Shown: positions 18,482-25,938, counted from the first letter of the stretch. The stretch: 64,000 nucleotides of DNA from Leptolyngbya sp. SIO1E4 (GCA_010672825.2 JAAHFU020000003.1:992001-1056000); one strand, 5' to 3'. Notes: generated from the sequence alone by a model not told the origin. Translations and numbers: made by a program.

Positions 18482-18909
18482 GTTTTGTTGGCACCCAAAT
18501 CGTAGAAACCCCTGAGGCTCTTAAAGTTCTCTTGAATCAAGTTCAGGGAGAAAAACGCTGCTTTTTTCTACGCTGGCCTCATAAAGTCAGTGGTTTGTGC
18601 CGTAATCTGCCGGGCGATTTCCCGAGCCCGGAGGGGCAAGTATTTACCAGCGATCGCGAAATACGCTGGAAGAAGCACAGGCATGGCTACAGCGTTCTAG
18701 TGCTAAGTCAAACGGATGCCGTCGAAGGCTTTGACCCAATCAAACCGAATACGGAATGGGAAACCTGCGATCGCGAGGCTCATGTGTACCCTCCCACTGA
18801 GACCCGTTTTCCTAAGGGCATTGCCAGCGATGGTATCAACATTGGCCAACGATATTTTCGCGATAAAAAAACAGCAATGGTTCACTTTATCGCCTCAGTG
18901 GCGAAATAA
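18478..18909 (+). CDS. small III-D accessory protein, Csx19-like candidate
   Basis: 143 aa. ATG 18478 overlaps the previous stop codon (ATGA). The frame is open nine codons further upstream, but that part is shadowed by the preceding gene. The central segment VFTSDREIRWKKHRHGYSVL followed by VLSQ resembles the 'tag-x-E-x-R-W' strand pair of Csx19 (TIGR03984), a protein usually encoded among the RAMP genes of III-D loci. The rest (PTETRFPKGIASDGINIGQR) is polar and not diagnostic. Function unknown. The name is tentative, and another RAMP-associated family is possible. Confidence 0.5.
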   Translation: MSFVGTQIVETPEALKVLLNQVQGEKRCFFLRWPHKVSGLCRNLPGDFPSPEGQVFTSDREIRWKKHRHGYSVLVLSQTDAVEGFDPIKPNTEWETCDREAHVYPPTETRFPKGIASDGINIGQRYFRDKKTAMVHFIASVAK

Positions 18910-18914
18910 AGCTT

Positions 18915-20012
18915 ATGTCAAAGTCAAAACCGATTAAAAAATCGTCTCAATCCCAGAAGCCTAGTCCTCCTAAGAAGCGGGTTGGGGCAAAGCTTGGGGC
19001 TTCACACCAGCCGAACCCGATTCCAGATACGCAGGACAAGCCCTATGGCCTAGTACCCTTAACAACTCAGGGAATTGACCGCCAAATCCCCGTAGGGCAA
19101 GACAAATTCAAACATGATCGCTTCAGTGGCAAGCTTCACTTGGCATTAACAGTTCAGACGGCCTCGTTTGTGGCCTCGGGCGTTGTGGCGATGGGGCGGG
19201 ATGTGGATCTCAAAGCAGATCTGATCAAAACAGCCGTGCATCAGAAGAACCAGCTGATTATTCCTGGCAGTTCCTTAAAAGGCGTGGTGCGATCAACCTA
19301 TGAAGCTCTGACCCGCAGCTGCCTTTGCAAAACTAAAGCAAAGCGAGACGAAATACCTAAAGGTCATGGGGAATGCAAAATTCAGAAAGATAAGATTGAG
19401 GTCTGTCCAGCCTGCCGGGTGTTTGGAGCCATGGGCTGGCAGGGGTTAGTCGCTTTCCCAGATGCTGTAGGACAAAAGGTCAGCACCAGTGTAGGGTTCA
19501 TGCCGTCGCTCTACAGGCCCAGAACTGAGAATCCTATGTATCAGAACGATGGCAAAGTGTCAGGGCGCAAGTTTTACTATCACGCCGTCAAGGCCGTGAA
19601 TGCGGGAGAGCAGCGAGGTATTCCTGTGCAACAGGCCGGGCAAGCGTATGTTTTCAAAACGGCGCTGCAATTTAAGAACCTGACGGAGGCGGAGTTGGGG
19701 ACGCTGTTGGTCATTTTGGGACAGGATAGCGACTATCCGATGGCCCTCAAGGTGGGCGGAGGCAAGCCCATTGGCATGGGAAGTATGGTAGTGACGGTCG
19801 AAGCCTTGGAGAAGCCGGGTAATCTCAAAAGCCGCTACACCCATTATGTGCTGCCGGACTCCGATCACTTAACTGACGAGCCGCTAAAGCGCTTTATGCA
19901 AACTGCGATCGTCGCCGCCCATCAAACCCTAATTGAGGAATATCAGCTCAAGGAACTGGCCAGAATCCTGGCGTGGCCGACTCAACGTCCTGCACCGGAG
20001 GGAATGTACTAA
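18915..20012 (+). CDS. cas7: Cas7-like RAMP subunit with basic N-terminal tail and Cys cluster
   Basis: 365 aa. The first 40 residues are a disordered Lys/Pro/Ser-rich tail (KKSSQSQKPSPPKKR). The RAMP core follows: LHLALTVQTASFVASG, LIIPGSSLKGVVRSTYEAL (about 114-132), a Cys cluster C136, C138, C154, C164 and C167 likely to bind zinc, VFGAMGWQGLVAFPDA, and the glycine loop VGGGKPIGMGSMVV near 285-298. The equivalent of the Csm3 catalytic Asp is not obvious, since the loop reads GRDVDLKADLIK. Possibly the terminal or capping RAMP of the filament, binding target RNA with its basic tail. Begins five bases after the previous stop. Confidence 0.8.
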   Translation: MSKSKPIKKSSQSQKPSPPKKRVGAKLGASHQPNPIPDTQDKPYGLVPLTTQGIDRQIPVGQDKFKHDRFSGKLHLALTVQTASFVASGVVAMGRDVDLKADLIKTAVHQKNQLIIPGSSLKGVVRSTYEALTRSCLCKTKAKRDEIPKGHGECKIQKDKIEVCPACRVFGAMGWQGLVAFPDAVGQKVSTSVGFMPSLYRPRTENPMYQNDGKVSGRKFYYHAVKAVNAGEQRGIPVQQAGQAYVFKTALQFKNLTEAELGTLLVILGQDSDYPMALKVGGGKPIGMGSMVVTVEALEKPGNLKSRYTHYVLPDSDHLTDEPLKRFMQTAIVAAHQTLIEEYQLKELARILAWPTQRPAPEGMY

Positions 20013-20014
20013 CG

Positions 20015-20644
20015 ATGTCAACGGAAATAGCCCCTCTGGAACTGACAGAAGTGCAATGGCAAGTAGCGGAAGCGATCGCCCGTAAGCTGGTCATTGAAAG
20101 AACGGATGTGAACGAGCTGCGGAAAACCCTAAGCTATCTCCGAGAGTATGTAGACCGAGAGAATGCGGGCAAGGCGTTTTTTGATTACCTGAAAACGCTG
20201 GTACGTAGGGGAGATCAGATTGGCCACAGTAAGAAAACTGTTGAGTATTACAAAAGCCTGGATAGCATTTGTAGTGAGTATTTGAAGGATTATCAGGACA
20301 AAGCTCCTCAGATACTAATGATTCTGGGGTGGGCGACTCGACTGGTGAAGTATTACGACAAAGGAGTTCCGACTGGGGAGATTCAGCCCATTACAGTAAT
20401 GTCTGAGCGCGAAGCAGCAATCCAAGCCGTGACTCAAGCGAATACGTTTGAAGTGGGGCAAGAAATCGAGGCAACTGTTGCTGCCATCAAGAAAAGTAAA
20501 GTAACCTATGAAATCTTGGGAACGATTCGATTAACACAAAAGGAACCAAAGCTGGCGAGTAAATTAACAGAGGGCCAGACAGTTTCTGTTTATATTGCAG
20601 ATTTGAAGAATGACGGCTCAATTAAACGAATAAAAGGAATTTAG
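20015..20644 (+). CDS. uncharacterised CRISPR-operon protein, helical N-domain plus OB/S1-like C-domain
   Basis: 209 aa. I do not recognise the family. Residues 1-130 look all-helical with conserved-looking aromatic and charged pairs (KAFFDYLKTLVRRG, KKTVEYYKSLDSI, ILGWATRLVKYY). Residues 145-209 are beta-rich with an S1/OB-like opening FEVGQEIEATVAAIKKSKV and closing GQTVSVYIADLKNDG, suggesting nucleic-acid binding. ATG 20015 (GGAGGGA at 19998-20004, directly after the RAMP stop codon) is chosen over an upstream start that would lie inside the RAMP gene. The helical half could be a second small-subunit-like fold. Its position between the complex genes and the TIR-SAVED effector suggests a role in the same system. 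Confidence 0.65.
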   Translation: MSTEIAPLELTEVQWQVAEAIARKLVIERTDVNELRKTLSYLREYVDRENAGKAFFDYLKTLVRRGDQIGHSKKTVEYYKSLDSICSEYLKDYQDKAPQILMILGWATRLVKYYDKGVPTGEIQPITVMSEREAAIQAVTQANTFEVGQEIEATVAAIKKSKVTYEILGTIRLTQKEPKLASKLTEGQTVSVYIADLKNDGSIKRIKGI

Positions 20645-20653
20645 TAAATAAGC

Positions 20654-21922
20654 ATGAACACTGTGCAAACCAGACCACCTTTTGTCTCCACTTTCCTGTC
20701 CCATTCCTCAGACGACAGTGAGCTAGTTGAAAAAGTGGCGAAGCGGCTTGGGCGTCGCGGTGTCTTGGCTTGGCTCGATAAAAAAGAGTTACTTGAAATG
20801 GGACCTTTGGATGTCGCTCTCAAAAGAGCTGTTCAACAACAGGCGACTCTGACCATTTTTCTCTCTGAAGCCTCATCAAATTCTGAATGGTGCAAAGATG
20901 AGCTTAAGTGGGCGATTGAAGCACAAAAAGGAAGTGAGCACATACTACCTGTGTATCTAGGTGATCCACTTCAGCTAATTAGAAAACATGATTTGCTTCG
21001 GACTCGTTTTCTCGACGCTTTTGGCAAAGTAAATCAGTTGGGCTATTGGTGCCAGCAAAACCCGACTTCCCCGAATCCAGATGCTATTGCCGAAAAAATT
21101 GCGGCTACGGCTTACAAGCGGTTAATTCCGGAATCATGGTCTGAAGTTGTGATCGTCCTCGATCAGCGAGGCAGTGGACAACGGCGAGGGTTTCCTCCAA
21201 TGCCAGATAACATTGCTCGCTTGAATGCTCCGACCTTGATTTTCCGACCTAGCCTTGACCCGCGTCAGAAAGGAGAACTTCTCACTGATTCAGACTGGGA
21301 CGATATGGCTACAACTATGACCGGATCGTTGTCAAACGCTCTTGGTACACTGCGTCGTGATTTTTGCAAGGTAATCGTCCTCAGTAATGCTCAAACAGGT
21401 TTGGCCTGGGCAGTCGGCAAGCATTTTGATAGGACTGATAACGTAGAACTTTATGGTTATGACAGACTCGGGAATCTGGTTACTAATGAAGGACAAGAGA
21501 GATTAAAACTGCTACCTGGCGGAAATCCTGACCGTGCCCAATTGGTCAATAGTGAAACAAATCGCTTAAATGAAACTCAACCAGAGGTCGCATTGGGTAT
21601 TGGGAACATAGATTATGCGCATGATGCACATCAAGCAGTGCCGCATCTCCCTTTGCTTTGGATAGAAACTAGCAAGATTGAAAACTCAGAGCAAGCTATG
21701 CAATTAGCCAAAGATATTGTTGCAACTTGCAAACGCCTGTACCGCGAGCATAGTGTTCGTGAGCTAGCTTTGTTTTGGGCAACCGCTAACCACGTATCCC
21801 TGCTTGCCGCAGCTAATCTGACGGCACAGCATGCTTTGCCTAAGATTAAATACATGGAGAGAGACCACTATCAAGGAAAGTATGTCCACTTGCCCATGCC
21901 AGGAGATGCACCATTGTCTTAG
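20654..21922 (+). CDS. TIR-SAVED effector protein
   Basis: 422 aa. Residues 10-155 form a TIR domain: strand A motif FVSTFLSHSSDDSELVEKV, WLDKKELLEMG (BB-loop region), and TIFLSEASSNSEWCKDEL, where Glu83 is at the place of the NADase catalytic Glu. Residues 160-422 fit a SAVED domain, a cyclic-oligonucleotide sensor: VVIVLDQRGSG, paired strands LPLLWIETSK and a C-terminal LALFWATANHVSLLAAAN followed by IKYMERDHYQGKY. Known: TIR-SAVED proteins assemble on a cyclic oligoadenylate and degrade NAD+ (described for CBASS, and listed among type III effectors). It starts nine bases after the previous gene, at the end of the Cas10 operon, so it is the likely toxic output of this system. Confidence 0.8.
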   Translation: MNTVQTRPPFVSTFLSHSSDDSELVEKVAKRLGRRGVLAWLDKKELLEMGPLDVALKRAVQQQATLTIFLSEASSNSEWCKDELKWAIEAQKGSEHILPVYLGDPLQLIRKHDLLRTRFLDAFGKVNQLGYWCQQNPTSPNPDAIAEKIAATAYKRLIPESWSEVVIVLDQRGSGQRRGFPPMPDNIARLNAPTLIFRPSLDPRQKGELLTDSDWDDMATTMTGSLSNALGTLRRDFCKVIVLSNAQTGLAWAVGKHFDRTDNVELYGYDRLGNLVTNEGQERLKLLPGGNPDRAQLVNSETNRLNETQPEVALGIGNIDYAHDAHQAVPHLPLLWIETSKIENSEQAMQLAKDIVATCKRLYREHSVRELALFWATANHVSLLAAANLTAQHALPKIKYMERDHYQGKYVHLPMPGDAPLS

Positions 21923-21958
21923 CATTTCAAACTACAGGAAACTATAGATCGCTCATCC

Positions 21959-22606
21959 TCAATCTACCTGTGCCTTCACCCATTGCCTCACCGCGCGTCG
22001 CAAGGCCAGCCTGCCCCGATCGCGATAGTTCTCAATAAGCTGAGGCAGTGCTTGTACCGCTAGTTGCGGAAACACTTGACTGCGTTCAGCCGGTAAATAG
22101 TGATCATCTTGCAAGAGATAGACGGTCAGAGTGCCATTGTCATAGCACCACAGCTCAGGGACTCCCAACCGAGCGTAGATAGGAAAGCGGTTCAGTGATT
22201 TGCTTGTGATGTCAATCTCTAGCGCTAAATCAGGCGGTGGGTCGTGACTCAGGTCAAAATTGAGTTTGCCCCGGATGCGAGCCTCGTTTTGAAAGTAAAA
22301 GCAGTTGTCAGGTTCTAGTCCTGCTTGCTTAACGTGTTGCCGCCAAGTCGTAGAGCCGTAGCTTTCGTAGTCCTGTTCCAAAACTTCGGCGATGTCTTCA
22401 ATCGCAATACTAATCGATTGTTTGAAATATTCGTGTTCGGGGAGAGGAGCCATGATTTCTAACAGGCCATTATCGTAAGCGATGCGAGTGCTGCGATGCT
22501 CTCCCAACTCCTCCAAAATGGCCTCAAACTCGGACCAGCTCACATCATGAAGGAGCAAGCTTTGGCCGGGTGGTATGTCTAATTGTTGAAGCTGCAGGGT
22601 TACCAT
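21959..22606 (-). CDS. Uma2 family (DUF820) PD-(D/E)XK-like nuclease
   Basis: 215 aa, convergent with the TIR-SAVED gene (36 bp between stops). Conserved features: SWSEFEAILEELGEHRSTRI, ending in YDNGLLEIMAPLPEHE, YGSTTWRQHVKQAGLEPDNC and the acidic core DPPPDLALEIDITSK with the probable metal-binding Glu/Asp. The C-terminus FPQLAVQALPQLIENYRDRG is closely matched by the fragment at 23441-23560, showing a local paralogue or duplication. The role is unknown; cyanobacterial genomes hold dozens of copies. Confidence 0.85.
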   Translation of the reverse strand: MVTLQLQQLDIPPGQSLLLHDVSWSEFEAILEELGEHRSTRIAYDNGLLEIMAPLPEHEYFKQSISIAIEDIAEVLEQDYESYGSTTWRQHVKQAGLEPDNCFYFQNEARIRGKLNFDLSHDPPPDLALEIDITSKSLNRFPIYARLGVPELWCYDNGTLTVYLLQDDHYLPAERSQVFPQLAVQALPQLIENYRDRGRLALRRAVRQWVKAQVD

Positions 22607-22823
22607 TCGTTTGCAACACGATATTACTTGCTGAGGTGGTCTACCAGTTCATCCGCGATCGCCACAACCAAACGACTATGAATCGCTGACCACAGGGCGG
22701 GGTTCTCAAGGTAGGGTCCATACCCGGAAACAGCGATCCCATATCTGTGCCTCCGGCAAATGCGATTTCTATCATTATGCTGACTAGAATGTCTTTATGC
22801 TTGAAGTGGTCTAGAGGTTGATC

Positions 22824-23444
22824 ATGTCGTTTAGTGGATTCAAGAGCCTGAGCGAGACTCTGAAAGAATTTGAAGTGGTCTACACCGAAGCCAACTTCAT
22901 TAAGAGCATTCCGTTTGGAATCTCCGACTACTTCCGGCAAGACCTGCAACTGATGATGGATGAAGCGGTTGTCGATAACTCCGAGTACGCCATTTGCGAA
23001 AACTTGGTCTATCCCATCCTTAAAGAAGTGTGGAAGCAGTACCGGCGCAACTTCATTCTCTGGAGTCACGAGTTTCTCAACTGTGATGCTCAGCTCTCTG
23101 GCTTTCCGGAATACATTTTGGCACGGCGATCGCCCCTGGGCAAAATCGTCTTCGACAAGCCCTACTTTGTCCTGGTAGAAGCCAAGCAAGACAACTTCGA
23201 TGCGGCTTGGGGACAATGTTTAGCGGAAATGATTGCCGCTCAGCGGTTGAACGATCTGCCTGACCTAGTGATATATGGCATTACCTCCAATGGCGATCGC
23301 TGGCAGTTTGGCAAATTAGAGCACGCACAGTTCACCCTCAACAAGACCTTCTACACCATTCAAGAACTGGATACTCTTTTTGCGGTCCTCAATTACATCT
23401 TTCAGCAATGCGAGAACCAGTTGAATGCCCTCATTGCAGCTTAA
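22824..23444 (+). CDS. PD-(D/E)XK-like hypothetical protein of cyanobacteria
   Basis: 206 aa. I recognise this as a widespread cyanobacterial family of unknown function. The core FDKPYFVLVEAKQDNF (about residues 112-127) has the strand-E-x-K pattern of restriction-endonuclease folds, preceded by SGFPEYILARRSPLGKIVF. Start ATG 22824 (TTG 22818 is an alternative) with AGAGG just upstream. Its 3' end overlaps the Uma2 fragment on the other strand by four bases. Lies in the variable stretch between the effector operon and the array; involvement in defence is a guess. Confidence 0.65.
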   Translation: MSFSGFKSLSETLKEFEVVYTEANFIKSIPFGISDYFRQDLQLMMDEAVVDNSEYAICENLVYPILKEVWKQYRRNFILWSHEFLNCDAQLSGFPEYILARRSPLGKIVFDKPYFVLVEAKQDNFDAAWGQCLAEMIAAQRLNDLPDLVIYGITSNGDRWQFGKLEHAQFTLNKTFYTIQELDTLFAVLNYIFQQCENQLNALIAA

Positions 23445-23560
23445 TTTTCCTTTGACGATTTCACCCAAGCTCTGACCGCACGTCGCCAGGCTAACCGCCC
23501 GTGATCGCGATTTTCCTCAATCAACTTTGGCAATTCCTGCACCTTGAGGATCGGAAACAC
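23441..23560 (-). pseudogene. C-terminal fragment of a Uma2-family gene
   Basis: The minus strand encodes VFPILKVQELPKLIEENRDH followed by an Arg/Ala-rich tail and a stop. It aligns residue for residue with the end of the intact Uma2 protein at 21959-22606. Upstream of this (toward higher coordinates) the homology stops abruptly and is replaced by TPR-coding DNA on the opposite strand. Only about 39 of some 215 codons remain, with no start or active site. Confidence 0.75.
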
Positions 23561-23563
23561 CAG

Positions 23564-23716
23564 GCTTTGCTGGGAAATTTGGCTGTAGCTTACCAATTTT
23601 TGGCTCAGCCTGAAACGGCTATCCACTATGCTCAGAAGCATTTGGCGATCGCGTTAGAGATTGGCGATCGTGCTGGAGAGGTGTGTGCTCGTTTGGGTTT
23701 GACTAATCCCTTCTAA
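23564..23716 (+). pseudogene. TPR-protein fragment
   Basis: The plus strand encodes ALLGNLAVAYQFLAQPETAI followed by HYAQKHLAIALEIGDRAGE, one and a half classic tetratricopeptide repeats (G-N-L-x-x-A-Y, then A-I-x-x-A-x-x-x-L-x-I-A). It ends shortly afterwards at a stop. No start codon or further repeats belong to it. The fragment abuts the Uma2 fragment directly, so this is a deletion or recombination junction between two unrelated genes. Confidence 0.7.
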
Positions 23717-23747
23717 TCAGAAGGCGGAGAAAAGGGTGAAAAGAACT

Positions 23748-24113
23748 TCAGGATGGAGGTTGGGAGTGGTTGGCTTTTACGTTTTTGATGAGTGTAACGA
23801 AGATGGCGATGAGTTCCTGAGTCTCTTGAGAAAGTGGTTCTAGACGATCGGGTTTGATAATCACGGCTTCGCTCAGAAGGTCGAGCCAATAGGCGGTTTC
23901 TTCTAATTCTTGCAGTCCGCCATTGAGCTTACTGACAAATTCGGCGGTGGATCTGGCACGGTGGGCTTCTCGGTAGTGGGCACCCACAGACGTGCCACTG
24001 CGGAGGATTTGTTTGCCAAGTACTTGAGCAACTGTGGTTTTGGGTAGAGCGGAGTAAAGGCGAATAATCCGAAGGGCGAAGGCTTTGGTGCGTTCCTTCA
24101 AGTCAGCAGGCAT
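23748..24113 (-). CDS. four-helix bundle protein (S23 / 23S rRNA intervening-sequence family)
   Basis: 121 aa. Family signature: LKERTKAFALRIIRLYSALP, QILRSGTSVGAHYREAHRA and LQELEETAYWLDLL, corresponding to the four amphipathic helices. First noticed as ORFs in rRNA intervening sequences, members occur as lone genes, often near mobile or variable regions; the molecular role is unknown. ATG at 24111-24113. Its 3' flank (23715-23747) carries AAGGCGG-type heptamers. Confidence 0.85.
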   Translation of the reverse strand: MPADLKERTKAFALRIIRLYSALPKTTVAQVLGKQILRSGTSVGAHYREAHRARSTAEFVSKLNGGLQELEETAYWLDLLSEAVIIKPDRLEPLSQETQELIAIFVTLIKNVKANHSQPPS

Positions 24114-24135
24114 TGAAGTTAGGAGTCCTGATTTT

Positions 24136-24525
24136 ATTGAAGGATTCCCGGTGCAAAAGGCAGAAATCAGAAGGCGGAGAAAAGGCAGAAATCAGAAGGC
24201 AGAAGGCGGAGGAAAGGCAGAAGGCAGAAGACAAAAGGCAGAACGAACATTGGGATGGTCAGCTCAGCTTCTGAAACACTCAATCATACTGAAGCCTTAC
24301 CGATTTCCCTTTCATCCTTCATCCTTCTGATTTCTGATTTGGTTAAGGTTTCCGTCCCCGGTACAAAAGGCAGAAATCAGAAGGCGGAGGAAAGGCAGAA
24401 AGCAGAAGGCAGAAAGCAGAACGAATATTGGGTTAGTTAGTTCAGGTTCTGAAAGACTCAGCCATATCGAAGTCTTACCGATAACCCTTTCATCCTTCAT
24501 CCTTCTGATTTCTGATTTGATTAAG
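24136..24525. repeat. two tandem, diverged copies of the array-flanking (trailer) unit
   Basis: Gene-free stretch. Unit 1 (about 24143-24347) and unit 2 (about 24348-24525) share, in order: a CCCCGGTRC-like junction, CAAAAGGCAGAAATCAGAAG, runs of AAGGCAG heptamers, AACGAAYATTGGG, a TTCTGAAA block, and CATCCTTCATCCTTCTGATT just before the next repeat-like sequence. At 24348-24359 there is a 12-base stub of the CRISPR repeat (GTTTCCGTCCCC), and a more decayed one at about 24143-24150. So the block next to the terminal repeat was duplicated together with part of a repeat, and the repeat has since decayed. Confidence 0.7.
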
Positions 24526-25089
24526 GTTTCCGTCCCCTTGCGGGAAATTGGTTGGGAAACGTTTGAAGAGCACGCTGGGCTAGACACCTATTACCAGGTT
24601 TCCGTCCCCTTGCGGGGAATTGGTTGGGAAAGATCTAATCCCAATTGGGATTTATTCGATGACAATCAACTCTTGTTTCCGTCCCCTTGCGGGGAATTGG
24701 TTGGGAAAGAAAGTTACGATCCCGACAAAGACCCCAACAAGCCTGTTGGAAGTTTCCGTCCCCTTGTGGGGAATTGGTTGGGAAAGGTGGTCAGTGTGAA
24801 TTCACTTTTGCACTTGATTTGAAAAATGTTTCCGTCCCCTTGCGGGGAATTGGTTAGGAAAGCAGATTGTAACGTGCGGCATTACCCATCAAACAGTTGA
24901 ATGTTTCCGTCCCCTTGCGGGGAATTGGTTGGGAAAGTCTGCTTAGAAATTCATTATCTGCCAGGGGCTGAATCCGCGAGTTTCCGTCCCCTTGCGGGGA
25001 ATTGGTTGGAAAAGCCTCCAAATGGCCAATCGGAGTGTGCGGATTTACGAGTATGTTTCCGTCCCCTTGCGGGGAATTGGTTGGGAAAG
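24526..25089 (-). CRISPR. CRISPR array, 8 repeats of 35 bp and 7 spacers
   Basis: Repeats at 24526-24560, 24598-24632, 24675-24709, 24752-24786, 24828-24862, 24903-24937, 24980-25014 and 25055-25089. On the plus strand each begins GTTTCCGTCCCC, has TTGC between CCCC and GGGG, and ends GGTTGGGAAAG. Spacers are 37-42 bp. Read on the minus strand, the stem CCCC-GCAA-GGGG is followed by ACGGAAAC, a typical 8-base crRNA handle, so transcription is most likely leftward from a leader next to cas2. The 24526 repeat has two changes (one in the stem, one at the last base), as expected for the leader-distal end. Single changes occur at 24752, 24828 and 24980. Confidence 0.95.
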
Positions 25090-25338
25090 ACTACGGATCA
25101 GAGCCCTTACTAGATAAGCGTTTCAACCAGGCCAATCTCCATAGGTCGAGAATACCACAGAAATTGACCGTTGAAGCAGCCTAAAAAAGACAAGATAGAC
25201 GCCTGAAACCCCTGTGGGGCAAGGCACCTCCATAGGTCAACGAAGTTATGCGGTTTTCAAGGTTCGGGTGACCTATGGAGGCCGACTCAATCTGCCACCA
25301 AAATACCTTAAGCTGTCAAAAAGATCGGATTGCCTACA
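25090..25338 (-). promoter_or_regulatory. CRISPR leader region with repeated CCTATGGAG boxes
   Basis: 249 bp between cas2 and the leader-proximal repeat. A perfect 13-bp inverted repeat has arms at 25227-25239 (CCTCCATAGGTCA) and 25269-25281 (TGACCTATGGAGG), separated by 29 bp. A third copy of the box (CTCCATAGGTC) lies at 25137-25147. Between them, at 25211-25220, is a small stem of CCCC and GGGG resembling a decayed repeat stem. The boxes could be regulator sites or integration-factor sites. The leader role is inferred from orientation. Confidence 0.55.
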
Positions 25339-25614
25339 TTAAACGATATAAAAATCAGGGGGAGGCTGAGGCAGTGGACTGCCTAGCGTCAGCGTCTTAG
25401 GCAGAGCATCAGAAGAAATCCAGTAAAAGCGGACATTATCTTCCTCTAATTTGATGCGCCCCTGCACTTTTTGATGGAGAGTCTTCATTTCAGCCAAACT
25501 CAAAAAACACTCAAAGACACTCTTCTGTACCCGCCGACCATAACCCTCTAAAAAAGAAGCCAGCTTGGTTCGGCGTTTATCGTCAGGAATGTCGTAGACG
25601 ACAAGCACCAACAT
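25339..25614 (-). CDS. cas2: Cas2 endoribonuclease-fold adaptation protein
   Basis: 91 aa, the normal Cas2 length. It opens with MLVLVVYDIPDDKRRTKLAS, where Asp8 of the V-Y-D-I motif is the conserved metal-binding residue. Then come GYGRRVQKSVFECFLSLAEM and VRFYWISSDA. Cas2 dimers bridge two Cas1 dimers in the spacer integrase. The frame is open upstream to 25938, but that part is a mobile-element copy plus an RT fragment, so ATG 25612-25614 (GGAAG at 25622-25626) is the real start. No cas1 is present in the window. The coding region looks intact. Confidence 0.92.
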   Translation of the reverse strand: MLVLVVYDIPDDKRRTKLASFLEGYGRRVQKSVFECFLSLAEMKTLHQKVQGRIKLEEDNVRFYWISSDALPKTLTLGSPLPQPPPDFYIV

Positions 25615-25638
25615 TAGTTCAGCTTCCGATAAGCCACA

Positions 25639-25734
25639 TATGGTCTTGTTCAGTTGAGTCCAGTACATCTGGGTCAAGACAGGGTCTGGGGTTTGGGGTC
25701 TAGGGTGTGCTTGATTAGCCTGCGTACTGCTATA
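25639..25734. mobile_element. 96-bp MITE-like dispersed repeat, copy B, inserted in the cas adaptation module
   Basis: Same element as 8176-8271 and the outer part of 30486-30688: TCTTGTTCAGTTGAGTCCAG on the left, GGGTCTAGGGTGTGCTT toward the right, and GCTATA at the right end (the left end is changed to TATGGT). It lies 24 bases upstream of the cas2 start and exactly at the point where the reverse transcriptase frame loses homology, so it marks the boundary of a deletion or insertion that removed the RT-Cas1 coding region. Its own sequence happens to be read through in frame with cas2. Confidence 0.75.
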
Positions 25735-25938
25735 AGTGCCGTTTGCCAACAGCGCCCGCTTGTACCGCCGAATCTGGAGTTGAATCACGCGCCGATAGGA
25801 AACTAACGTCTGAATATCCGGATGGGATACTTGGAGGGTTTCGCTCTCTACCCCAGCACAGCCTTGGTTAGCAGCAACTTTCCGCCAAGCCGTGTGAAAG
25901 TTTTCAGCGGATAGAAACGTCACCAAAGGCTGATTCAT
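25735..25938 (-). pseudogene. N-terminal fragment of a reverse transcriptase, probably of an RT-Cas1 fusion
   Basis: 68 codons starting at ATG 25936-25938. Segments FLSAENFHTAWRKVAANQGC, AGVESETL and YKRALLANGTY match the first conserved region of group-II-intron-like reverse transcriptases (N-L-x-x-A-W-x-K-V, N-x-G-x-x-G-V-D, L-x-x-G-T-Y). The frame loses RT likeness at GTY, where the 96-bp element begins; the YxDD region and any Cas1 domain are absent. Position between cas6 and cas2 points to the cyanobacterial cas6 / RT-cas1 / cas2 arrangement. A group II intron remnant is the alternative. Confidence 0.75.

Noticed and set aside
22641-23216. 191-codon minus-strand frame
   Set aside because: Antisense to the conserved PD-(D/E)XK-like gene at 22824-23444 and extends into non-coding DNA.
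24526-25089. Array transcribed rightward (repeat ending GGTTGGGAAAG)
   Set aside because: The reverse reading gives the stem followed by the 8-base handle ACGGAAAC, places the leader next to cas2, is co-directional with cas6-cas2, and puts the degenerate repeats at the distal end. Not fully excluded without transcript data.
24517-25184. Frames across the CRISPR array encoding repeated 'FRPLxGNWLGK'-like peptides
   Set aside because: They are translations of the CRISPR repeats, not genes.
25339-25938. A single 199-aa RT-Cas2 fusion protein
   Set aside because: The middle third is the 96-bp dispersed element read by chance in frame; cas2 has its own ATG and ribosome binding site.
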